Below, piece after piece: positions 31,771 through 42,802 of a DNA stretch of 64,000 nucleotides. The stretch is from assembly GCF_020906515.1 (NCBI RefSeq), contig NC_085854.1, positions 2,356,001 through 2,420,000 of the forward strand. Direction: 5' to 3'. Origin of the DNA: Vanrija pseudolonga. Its lineage: Eukaryota > Basidiomycota > Tremellomycetes > Trichosporonales > Trichosporonaceae. The notes below the pieces were generated by a model that saw only the letters and a program-made list of their open reading frames with translations, searched no databases and was not told the origin of the DNA. Position numbers and translations under genes: made by a program. Numbering within the stretch: position 1 is the first letter of the stretch; each line of letters begins with the position of its first letter.

Positions 31771-34700
31771 ATGCAGGCGACGCCAGAGACACTCCAGGCG
31801 CTCTCCAGCTACCTCGCATCGACAGTCGCCCCAGAGGCATCGACACGCCGTCTGGCAGAGGAGTCGCTGAGGCAAGGGGAGAAGCAGCAGGGCTTCCTCC
31901 AGCTCGTCCTCGAGATTGTTCGCTCCGATGCCACCGACATGGTCGTCCGCCAGGCAGGCGCTCTCTACTTCAAGAACACGGTCAAGCGTCTGTGGGGTGA
32001 TGACGAGGAAGAGGAGGTCAAGATCTCAGAGCAGGACAAGCAGGCCGTCAAGGCTCAGCTCGTCCCTCTAATGATCGCCCTTGGCACCCCTCAGACCGCA
32101 AAGCTCCAGAGCCAGATCGGAGAGGGCCTTTCGACCATTGCCTCGCTCGACTTCCCCGACAAGTGGGAGGGTCTCATTGACGTGAGTTAGAGTGTTCTGA
32201 CCCCTGCTAACGCTTTCACAGGAGCTCGTCAACAGCTTGACCCCCGACAACTTTGTTGTCAACAATGGTGTGCTCGCCACCGCTCACTCTATCTTCAAGC
32301 GGTAACTATTTCTATCCATCTTTTGGAAACAAAGCGCTGACATTGTAATAGCTGGAGGCATCAGTTCCGCACCAACAAGCTCTTCTCTGAGATCAACTTT
32401 GTCCTCGACCGCTTCTGCAAGCCCCACTTCGAGCTCTTCAAGCATGTCGACCAGCTCCTCTCGACCCCTGCGGGACAGCCTCTCCCTCCCAACGCCTCCC
32501 TCCCCCTCCTTGCCCAGGCTCTCCTCCTCCTCATCCAGATCTTCCACGACCTCTCGTCCCAGGATCTTCCTCCATTCTTCGAGGACAACCTTGGCTCGTT
32601 CATGGGCGACGACAGCCAGCAGGGCTGGCTCCTCAAGTACTTGAGCTGGGAGCGTCCAGAGCTCAAGGGTGACGTGCGTGGTGATCAGTTGTGCTTATCT
32701 GTGCTGATCCTTGTTTCAGGATGACGACGAGGCCCCCGGCCCTCTCCAGAAGATTCGCGCTTCGATCTGTGAGATCGCCGAGCTGTATGCCCAGAAGTAC
32801 TCGGATGCCTACCCCCAGCTGGGCAACTTTGTCAACGGTGTTTGGCAGATGCTCACCACCGTTGGTGCCGGTACCCGCGAGGATGTTGTGAGTGGAGCGA
32901 TACAGCGGGGTCGCACTACTGACCGTCAACAGCTCGTCTCTCGTGCGCTCAAGTTCCTCTCGGTTGTTGTCAAGATGGGCAACCACCGAGACATGTTCGC
33001 GGCCAAGGAGACCCTCACTGCGTTCTGCGAGAAGATCATTCTTCCCAACATGAGCCTTCGTGGTAAGTGCCTCGTTATGCGGTCGACCTCATGCTGACGT
33101 CTGGCCCAGAGCACGAGGAGGAGATGTTCGAGGATGACCCGGCCGAGTACATTCGTCGCGACCTGGAGCCTTCAGCAGAGAGTGACACGCGCCGCGCAGC
33201 CGCCACCGAGTTCACTCAGGCTCTGATGACCAACTTCGAGGCCGACGTTACCAGCATCATTCAGGGTTACATCACCCAGTTCCTCCAGCAGTACCAGCAA
33301 AACCCGTCGGCCAACTGGAAGAGCAAGGACACTGCCATCTACCTGCTTACGTCTATTGCTGCTCGTGGATCGACTGCCCAGCGTGGTGTCACCTCTGTCA
33401 ACAACTTTGTTGACGTTGTCGACTTCTTTGGCCAGAATGTCTTTGCGGACCTGCAGGCTGCTCCTGGCACCGTTCACCCCATTCTTACGGTGGACGCCAT
33501 CAAGTACCTCTACACTTTCCGCAACCAGGCGAGTGTAGCTGGCTGATTGACCGCGTGCATCAAGCTGACACTTCCCAGCTCACCAAGGATCAACTCGTCT
33601 CCGTCCTCCCCCTTCTGGTCCAGCACCTCAGCTCTGACAACTACGTGGTCTATACCTACGCTGCCACGACTATTGAGCGTATTCTCTTCATCAAGAACGA
33701 GAGCCGCCAGCCTCTGTGAGTCTCCCCGGGTTTCTGTTGCGCGACTGACCTTCTCAGCTTTACGTCGGTGGACGTTCGCCCCTTCGCCGAGAACATCCTC
33801 ATGGCGGCCTTCACGAGCATCGAGCGCGGTGACACGCCTGAGAAGATCGCCGAGAACGACCACCTGATGAAGTGTGGGTACAGGGCTGTCTGAGACGAGC
33901 TAAAATCACAGGCGTTATGCGTGTCATCATCACCGCTCGTGGCGAGCTCGCTCCTCACTACGAGGCTATCCTCACTCGCCTGGTCAACATCATCGGCCAG
34001 ATTAGCAAGAACCCTAGCAACCCGCGCTTCAACCAGTACAGCTTCGAGTCCATCTCCGCCCTCATCCGGTTTGTCTGCGAGGTTAACCCTGCGGCTCTTT
34101 CCACATTCGAGGGTGCTCTCTTCGGACCTGCCGAGGTCATCTTGGCTCAGGACGTTACTGGTGAGTGTTACCTGGGGTGACAACGACCATGCTCACACCG
34201 CCCCTCAGAGTTCATCCCCTACATCTTCCAAATCCTTGCCCAGCTTCTTGAGCTGCACGCCCCCAACGACCTGCCAAGCGAGTACCAGCAGCTCCTTGGC
34301 CCATTGCTCTCTGCCTCTCTCTGGGAGCAGCGCGGCAACGTCCCTGCCCTGGCGCGTATCTGGAAGGCCCTCCTCATGCGTGGAGCTTCTGTCGTTGTCG
34401 CCAACAACCAGATCCCCGGTCTTCTTGGTATCTTCCAGCGTCTCATTGCGTCGAAGAACAACGACGTGTACGGCTTTGAGATCCTCCAGGCTCTGTACGA
34501 GTTTGTCCCTCTGTAAGTCTCCACTGCGAAGCGTTTTGTCTGACCTTGCCAGCGACACCATGCGCGCGTACACCAACGACATCTTCATGCTGCTCTTGAA
34601 CCGCCTGCAAACCAAGCCTTCGGCCCAGTTTTCGCAGGCCTTCGTCTACTTCTACACCTTCCTTGCGGCCATTGACAACGTTGGACCTGACGCGGCCATC

Positions 34701-35339
34701 TCGTTTGTCGACGGTGTTCAGCCCGGTCTGTTCGGCAACCTCATGAAGGGTGTCGTTCTCCCCAACACCCAGAAGGCGCCTGTGAAGAGCCGTCGCGTGA
34801 TCGAAGTAGGCTTGACCAAGTACCTGACCAAGTCGGACGCTATCCTTGTGGAGCCAACTGTTGGCTTCTGGTGAGTTGTTGTCACATGCTGGATCCATGA
34901 CCTAACACTCCCAGGACCCCCATCTTCCTTGCATTGCTTGACCTCTTTGCCCTTCCCCAGGACCTCACCTACGCTGGACAAGACGCCCTGAACGAGCTCG
35001 ACCCCGAGGACACTGGCTTCCAGGCGTCCTTCTCCAAGCTTGGAGCGTCGGAGCGCCAGGCACACGACCCAGTCCGTGGCGTCGGAAACGAGAAGGAGTA
35101 TGCCGCGAGCGAGCTTGCTCGCCGCAGCAATGAGCGTCCTGGTGTCGTGAGTCGCCCCTGCCCGCATGCCTCGATGTCTGAGCTGACACCCCACAGCTGG
35201 GCCCTCTTATTGCCCAGGCCCAGGCCGCCGAGCCCAAGACTGTCGGCGAGTTCTCCCAGTACCTGCAGTCCAACGGGTGAGTGCCAGCTAGCTACAATGC
35301 GCGCTTTCAGCTGACCCACGCAGTATCACCATTGCTTAG
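31771..35339 (+). CDS. CSE1: Exportin-2 / importin-alpha re-exporter
   Basis: Cse1/CAS returns importin-alpha to the cytoplasm with Ran-GTP. Fourteen exons (31771-32181, 32222-32301, 32352-32673, 32720-32887, 32933-33062, 33110-33528, 33579-33715, 33758-33873, 33912-34160, 34209-34512, 34553-34870, 34915-35146, 35197-35276, 35324-35339) give 993 residues (yeast 960). The importin-beta N-terminal domain has AEESLRQGE and VVRQAGALYFKNTVKRLW. The middle shows the CAS signature DDPAEYIRRDLEPSAESDTR, and HEAT repeats fill the rest (NKDAIYLLTSIA-like region; VNPAALSTFEG). The last exon codes five residues. Intron 33529-33578 has a GC donor. It is convergent with the Swc3-like gene, 106 bp apart. 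Confidence 0.96.
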
Positions 35340-35445
35340 AACGGCGACGAGCGAATGAGCGCCACACAACCAACCTGCATTGTGCCATATCGAGTGTTTT
35401 TATAGCATGCGGTGATGTACAGATTCATCGTGCCATGGCTACTGA

Positions 35446-38400
35446 TTATGCGTCTACGTCCATCTTGTCGGCATCTGCCTCGACAGCGGAGCTTGATTCC
35501 TTGGGTTGTGTGGCTTCGGTAGTGGGGTCCGCAAGGGCCTTGGGCTCCTCTGGCGTCTTGGCTACCTCGCTCTTCTCTGGCGCCGCTTCCTCAACCTCAA
35601 TAGGTTCGGACGGCTCCTCCGCGGCAGGCGGTGGCCTGCCATCCCCTGCTGGGGCGGGATCACCGTTGGTACCCTCACCGGGGTTCGCATCAGGTGCTGG
35701 TGTGGCAGCAGCTGAACCGTTGGCTTTGTCGGTCGCGTCGCCCTCCTCCGCCTTGTCCTTAGCAGGGGCTGGGCTGCCAGCTTCGGCGTCCTTCTCCCCC
35801 TCACCTTCCCCCTCACCGTCTTTCTTCTCGCCGTCCTTCTCCTCCCCTTCCTTCTCTCCGTCCTCTTCCTCACCGTCCTCAACCTTGACGTCGTCCCCGT
35901 CCTCATCGGCGTCCTTGTTTGCCGACGCAGCGCCGGGAGCCTGCAGTGGCCCGAGGGTGCCAGCCAGAAACTTGTCACCACACGAGTTGCACACTGATGT
36001 CAGCTAAGTCCCATAGACGAAAACCTACATGTTGATCGGCCGTTAGGGCCGCGGCGCCACACCTTGAGGCCGAGGCGCGCACATCCCTCGCACGGGACGC
36101 CGTACTGCCCACGCATGGTCTTCCGAACGATGGGCGTCCCGCGTCCTCGGCCACGTCCGCGGCCACGCCCAAGTGAACGCGCGGCACCGGCCTCCACGCG
36201 CTCATCCAGACCGTCGAGGTTGACCGGCATCTCGAAGGTCACGGTCGCCTCCTCCACGTTCTTGCCCTTGCGTGCTGGCACTGGCTGGGGTGTGAGTGCG
36301 CGTGAGACCTCGCCGTCTTCCTCCTCGTCCGCCTCGGGCGCCTCTTCGCGCGTGTACAGGGGCCGCGTGGTCATGTGGTACGGCTTTGGTGCCCACTTGT
36401 CTGCTGTCGTGTCGACGAGCACGGCGAGTGGTGGGCCTTCGACGCGGAACTTTGGGAAGACGCGTTCCGCCACGCGCGAGAGCAGCGCCTGGAAGCGAGA
36501 CTTCTTGCGCTCGAGGAAGGTGCTGCGCACAAGGTCGCTGATTGGTGGTCTCTTGACGGCCAGGTTGAGCGGGGAGGGTGCTGGCGCTGAAGTGGGCGCA
36601 GCAGCTGGTGTTGAAGGTGGCGCAGCAGCTGGTGTGACTGGGACTGGAGTAGCAGTCGCTGGCGTGGCCACTGCTGCACCGGCCGCAACCGCCACAGGTG
36701 TGGCGGTCACAGCCGGAGTGGCAGTCGCAGCCGGAGTAGCAGTCGCAGCCGGCGTGGCAGGCGCAACGGGCGTCGATGGCACCGGTTCGGCTTTGGGGAC
36801 AGCGTCAACTGCAGCTGTACCCTCAGCTTCAGGCTTCGTCTCCGCCGCCTTGTTGAGTTCCGGCTCAGCAAGTGCCAGAGCCTCGAGCTCGACACGCTCA
36901 ACATCCTCGACGACCGCCTTGACTCGTCGCCAGAGATGATCATTCAAACCAACGAGACGGATCGTAACTGGCTCCAGTGTGCCCTCCTCAGGCAGGAAAG
37001 GTTCGGCAGCAAGGTTGAGCAGGAAGTCGCGTTCCGTGCTCTTCACCGGAGCTGCTGTTGGGCGAACTTGGGGCTGCCTTAAGCTGCGCTTCGGCGAGGC
37101 TGGCACCGCAGCTTTGTCGGCAGTGTCGCTGGGTCCAGCCTCAGGTGGAGTCTCCTTTGGTGGGTTTGTCTTCGCCTTGAGCTTGTCCACAAACTCAGGG
37201 TTGTCGAATGGCAGACGCTTGCCGAACTTGTCCCACGTCGGCTTGTCCCACACGCCGGTGGGAATGAACGTCGAGATGAGGACTGTTCCGGCAGCAGGGT
37301 GCATGCCGGGAACGACTGGGAGCTCGGCGAACGGGTCCTTCTTGACGGGTGGTGGAGGAGGCGTTGGCTCTTTCACTGGTTCTGGTGTTGGCGTCTTTGG
37401 CTTTGGTGGGGGAGGCGGGGGAGGTGCAGCCTTGGCAATAGCCGCACGGGTGCGCTTCTTCGGCGGTGCTGGCGTGGGCTCCTCCACCTTTACTTCGACG
37501 GGGGCAGCCTCAACGGTCTCGGATGGTGGATCGACCGGGGCTGCCTCCGCCTCAGGAGGGGGTGGTGGTGGTGGTGTCGGCGTCGCCTTTGGTGGAAGGG
37601 GTGCGGGGCCAGTGACATAGTCGCCTCCGATTCGGGACACAAACGACTGCGCACCGAGCGGGATGACAAACTTCTCCGTTGGGGCTTCCTTGAAGGCTAC
37701 CAGAAGGAAGGCTGGGGGAAGGGGATAGTCGCGGACCTTTGGAGGAGGGACGGGGTTCTTCATGGGAGGGAGGGGCGGGTAGATGACGTTCGGCTGGCGA
37801 ACGACGCCCGGGATGGGTGGGCCGGGGACTGGGCCTGGAGGGGGTGGGCGATATGGCGCTGGGGTCGAAGCACTTGGTGCAGGCGAGGGCGTGACTGGTG
37901 CAGGTGTGGCAGGTGGAGCAGATGTGGCAGCATGAGGGGGTGGGATAGGGCTAACTGCTGAGGCCGGCGTAGCTGGTGCTCCCGGCTCTACCTGCGCAGG
38001 CACAGGAGCAGGGGCGGGCGCCGGTGTCTGAGCCGCAGAAGCGCTAGCTGGCGTGGTAGTCACAGTAGCTGCGACCGGAGCAGGAGCTGCTGACGCCGGA
38101 GCTGCTGGCGCCGAAGCTGCTGGCACCGGAGCAGCGGCCGCGGCGGTGGGCTGAGTAGCCGGCGGGGCAGTCGCTGGAGCCGACGCTGCAGGCGGTTGGG
38201 AGTTGGATGCAGTGGCAGCTTCTGGCTCAGTCTTGGCGTCTTCTGGTGGTGGCGACTCTTTCCGCTCTGGCTCCGGCCCTACTCCACCCCCAACCTGCGG
38301 AGGGCCGGTCATGTCGACGTCACTGTCGCTGTCGCTCTCTCCACCGCCACAGTGCGGATACGAATCACAGTGAAAGTGGCCACAGGGAGGGATGCCTCCA

Positions 38401-40449
38401 CCTTCCTGCGGCGGTCCCGACATGTCGATATCGCTGAGCTCTGAGAGTTCGGACTCGGCATCGTCTTCCTTCGCTGGAGCCGGTGGTGCCACAGCTGGCA
38501 CGGGAGCAGCTGCAGCAGGCACCGGGGCCGCAGCTGCTGGTGCTGGCTGAGCTGGTGCTGGTGCTGGTGCTGGCTGAGCTGGAGCTGGTGCCGCTGATGG
38601 CTGAGCCGGCGCGGCGGGGGCAGGTTTCGCGGCTGCGGGCGCAGGGGGAGCGCTGGCGACGGGAGGACGAGCAGGAGGTGCAGCCGTCGAAGGGCCAGCC
38701 GCTGCCGTCGGTGGCCGAACGGCGGCGGCAGGGGGTGGCCTCGCTGGCGGTGCTCCTGCTGCCGCCACTGGAGGTCGCACAGCGGCACCAGGTGCGCCAG
38801 GCGCCGGCGGCCTCACAGTCCCGGCAGCAGGCACTGGTGGCCTCACAGTCCCAGCGCCAGGCGCTGGTGGCCTCACGGCCCCAGCAGCGCCTGCCACAGC
38901 GACAGGCGGCCTGACAGCTCCAGCCGCGCCAGCAGCAACGGGTGGCCGTACTGCACCGGGGGCACCAGCCACTGGCGGCCTCGCACCAGGTGCACCCGGT
39001 GCGGCCGGCCGCACCGATCCCGCTGGACGAACAGGCAAGCCCGCCATTGTCGGGCCATTCGGTAAGCCGGGCATCTCGGGCCCCTCGCCGACTCCCTCAC
39101 CGCGTCCGAGGCGCGCGACGACACGGCCGAGCTTGGCGAGCTCGTCCTTGTTCGCAACGTTACGCGCTGCCTTGTGGATCAGGATTGAGAGCCACTGGTG
39201 CTGTGTGGCGGCGGCGTTCACTCTCTGGATAAGCGTCTGTGGCTGGCGGGTTAGCGACTGGTAAGTTCTTACAACCCACAATGTCTGCCCTCGACGCGTA
39301 TCTCGGCGGGGTCAGGTTCGACGTCGCGCCGGGCACGGGGCCCGTCCCACCCACCGGCGCTGGTGGTGGGCGTACCGGTGTCGACGGGCCAGGTGTCGGT
39401 GTGCCCGGCGGTGGCGGGCGAACAGCCGGAGGACGGCCAACCCGCCCTGCGGCCTCGGCGCGCTGTGCTGGCGTCCTGGGCGTCGCGTTCTCCTTCCGCG
39501 GTCGCTTGGGCGCCGCACCGTCGACCGATGCGCGCGGTCGCTTCTCCTTCGGTTCCCTAAGCGCCGGTGGTGGGCGCTGGTCCTTCGGCACACGTCCGCG
39601 CACCGTACCGCTCATGTGCGGCTCGACAAAGCGGCCGATCCACAGCTCGGTGTTGTGGAAGCTCACGGGCCCAACCTGGAGGGTCACGCGCGCGATGCAC
39701 TCGATCTCGTGCGCGGGCGGCTGGACGCCCTCAATGACTTTGGCCTTCTTTGGGCGGCGCTTCGGCGTCGGCGCAGCGTCGGGGGTTTCGCCCGCGGCGC
39801 TGGCCTCAGGCTTGTCCTTCTCCTTCTCCTTGCCTTTGTCGTCCTCGTCCTTCTCCTTGCCCTCCTTCGGCTTCACGGGCGCGTGGTACTCGCGAGACGG
39901 GAGCGGCTGGGACGGAGGAGGCGGCGTGGGAAAGACAAACGCCTTGTGGCCTGTGGGGCGGAGGCGTGGCCGGTTGTGTGCGGGCACTGGTGGGTGCGAG
40001 AAGGCGAGCGGGAGGAGGTGGTTGATGTGGTGGTGGCGTGTCTGGAGGAGCGAGTACTGGAGGATCAGACTGGGCGTCAGTGGGGCACGTCATGATGGTC
40101 CTTACCTCTCTGAGACGCCGAGTAGTGGGCGCCGCGTCTCCAAAGCCTCTGGCGCCTCGGTCATGACCTCCTCCTCCACCTCGACATCGACCTCGATGGC
40201 CTCGTCGTCGGCCTCGGCGCCGTCCCTCTCCTCCTCCTCTTCCTCTTCTTCCTCTACCTCCTCCTCCTCTTCAACAACCTCGACCTCAATCTCCTCCTCC
40301 TTCACGTCCCCACCCTCGTCCTTGGCGGCAATCTGCTCGTCGCTGAGCTCGAACCCGTCCTCATCGACAATCTGGGGTCGGGCGCTTGTCGGCAGGTCGA
40401 CGTGCGGTGGCGGGGGCGGCGCGAACCGTCCTGATATTCTCGTTGCCAT
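35446..40449 (-). CDS. Swc3-like chromatin protein with C-terminal GATA zinc finger
   Basis: Four exons (40106-40449, 39280-40069, 36029-39242, 35446-35993) give 1,631 residues. The order of conserved blocks resembles yeast Swc3 of the SWR1 (H2A.Z-loading) complex: an acidic start, LILQYSLLQTRHHHINHLL, ECIARVTLQVGPVSFHNTEL, LIQRVNAAATQHQWLS and AFLLVAFKEAPTEKFVIPLG. A huge Pro/Ala/Thr-rich linker (about residues 430-1,300) follows. Near residue 1,429 is CEGCARLGLKVWRRGPNG, spliced to LCNSCGDKF, a GATA-type C-x2-C-x18-C-x2-C finger preceded by an RGRGRG stretch. The tail is acidic and Lys-rich. The Swc3 link is from remembered order and weak similarity; the GATA finger is clear. A small Cys/His cluster lies near 38351-38386. 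Confidence 0.75.
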
Positions 40450-40746
40450 CTTCGCCGCGTGCCGGGGCCGTTACCGCATGCTAAGGGGTGTGTGATGGCG
40501 AGTGCAGTGTGGGTTTGGTGATGGTGATGTCGAGGTTGAAACGCGTTTCGAGCGACAACTCAGGTGGACATATCGCTATATGGAGGGGCCGAATAACGCG
40601 CCAGTGGCGATCAGCGCGCGTGACTTCTGGGCGGAGTCGGCAGCGGCGGCGGTGAACAAAGTGGAGTGAGTTGGTGACGCCGATGGTCACTTTGTCAACA
40701 ACAACAACAATAACGAATGTCTTGACAGTCACCTGCATCGCACACC

Positions 40747-42568
40747 ATGACCCAGTTTCCACGGTATCCACTGGGCCTGTACAACCAGCCCTACAGTGAC
40801 GGCGGATACTACCCCGCGAACAACACGCCACCACAACCTGCACAGCTTCCAGACCAGTACTCTGTGCCATCATGGCCGGCCCCAACACCAGCGCCGGCCC
40901 CGCCGCCAGTGCCAGCGCCGCGCCCACGAGCAAGCTTACCGCTGCAGCACCGCGCCTCGGAGCCTTCGCTCACCGCGTCCATGTCCTCGCTCGACCTGAG
41001 GAACAAGCCCCTCCCGCCCGTGCCAATAACGCCCATGCCGGCCATGGCGATGGCCAGCGGCAGCGGCAGCTTGCGCCGGCCATCGCAGCCCCCGCCGCTG
41101 CCTGAGAGGCCACCACCGCCGCCATACTCGGCCCTCCCGACCAACACGATCACGCAGGCGATCCACGGCGTGCCCGCGCCGCCGCCTATCCCGCCCAGAC
41201 CGAGAGAAAAGGCAGAGTACACCCCTCCTGCCGCGGCCTTCGGCGACTTCCCACCCGTCCCAGCGCCGTCGTCCAGGCTCACTGGGACGGTGGCGAGCTC
41301 GACTGGCGCCTCGTCGTCGTCCCATGCCTCAACTGCCTCTGGGTCGTCCCACGCCTCCACTGCCGCGTCGTCGACCTCGTCCCTGCCTCCCCCACCGGCC
41401 ACCGCAAAACCCACCTCCCCCTCCAAGCCCAACCCCGCACTCAAACAGGCCAGACTCCACTTCAAGCCACGGTTATCCCACCCCTCCGCCAGCAGCCAGA
41501 ACCTGTCCTCCCAGGCCAAGGCAACAACGCCAAAGGGCAAGGGCAAGAAACCCGCCGTGATCGACCTCACGGGCTCCGACGACGACTCGTACTCGCCCTC
41601 CGAGTCGGGCTCTGACCACCGGCTCGCGCCGCCACAAACGCGGCACCAGCGCGCGCACTCCCAGCCCCCCTCTTCGCCAGCAGCGCCGCACACGCCCGCG
41701 CCAAAGGGGAAGAAGGCCGCCCCGCGCCTCTCCAAGCCGTCCACGCCGCCAGACGCGGTCCGCTGCTCGGGCTTCACGCGGTCCGGGCAGCCGTGCAAGC
41801 GCGTAGTCAAGACCGCCGCGCCGTTCTTAGCTGGCCGGTCCGACTCGGACGACGAGGACGCCGAGCGCACGGGAAGGTACTGCAAGGACCATGCGGGCCT
41901 CGTGTGCGCCGTGGACGGGTTCTACTGGCGCGACCGCAAGGGCCGGTCGGGCGTCTGGATCGAGTTCAAGGACTACATCCCCGCCGATCTGGGACAGCAG
42001 ACGCAGACGCTGCTGCGTATGACGATGGAGAGCGCCTTGACGGCCAAGGTGGGTAACGCGCGGCAAGATGCGACTGACCCGCCAGGAGCTGCCCGGCTTT
42101 CTGTACGCTTACGAGCTGCGCGCAAAGGGCGGCAAGGGCACGGCGTTCTTCAAGGTCGGGCGGACGGACAACGTGCCGCGCAGGATAGGCCAGTGGACCC
42201 AGCAGTGCCAGTCACACACGCCGACGCTGCGCGACATCTTCCCCCTCTCCGGGGCCGCGCTCAAGCGCCGCCCGTCGGGCCCAGGCTCGCTCCTCCCCGG
42301 CGCGGTCAAGGGCGGCGTGCAGACCGCGCGCATGGTCCCGGCCGTCAAGCGCTGGGAGCGGCTGGTGCACCTCGAGCTGGCGGACCGGAGTGCTTCACAG
42401 CGCGGCGACGAGTACGACGAGCTGCGCAAGCCGTGCGCCGACTGCGGCACGATCCACAAGGAGATCTTCCCGCTCGCTGACGACGGCATTTCGACGTACG
42501 AACCCGTCGTGGTCGAGGTCATTGAGCGTTGGGAGAAGTTTGTACGCCAGATCTGCGCGAGCGCGTAG
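40747..42568 (+). CDS. T5orf172 / DUF1766 (GIY-YIG superfamily) protein, mug113-like
   Basis: Two exons (40747-42048, 42086-42568) give 594 residues; intron 42049-42085 is 37 nt. The first 330 residues are Pro/Ser-rich and disordered. Then comes a Cys/His pattern, VRCSGFTRSGQPCKRVV and RYCKDHAGLVC, common before this domain in fungi. The T5orf172 domain follows: GFLYAYEL, FFKVGRTDNVPRRIGQWTQQ (GIY-YIG core with catalytic-type Tyr and Arg), then WERLVHLELADR holding the metal-binding Glu, and CADCGTIHKEIFPL. Such domains are nuclease-like; the fission yeast relative is up-regulated in meiosis. Activity here is unproven. It shares a 297 bp divergent promoter with the Swc3-like gene. Confidence 0.88.
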
Positions 42569-42802
42569 AGTTTAGAACAGAGGCATTGGCCTCGGTGAAG
42601 GTCGCATAGTTGTATGTATGCTATGTAGTATAAAGGGGCTGTCGCCAGTGGCAGTGGCAGTTGCAGTGGCACAGGGAACAATGGCCGCGCGGCGGCATAC
42701 ACTAAGAATTATTATGGTCCGTGGGGGTGGTTGGGTGGTGATGGAGTATAGCTGGAGGCTGGGGTAGGTCGATACAACTGGGTATACCCACACGCTTGTT
42801 CA

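Noticed and set aside
37800-39000. Tandem-repeat or mobile-element insertion in the Swc3-like gene
   Set aside because: The repetition comes from Pro/Ala/Thr codons in an uninterrupted reading frame; no terminal repeats or target-site duplication seen.
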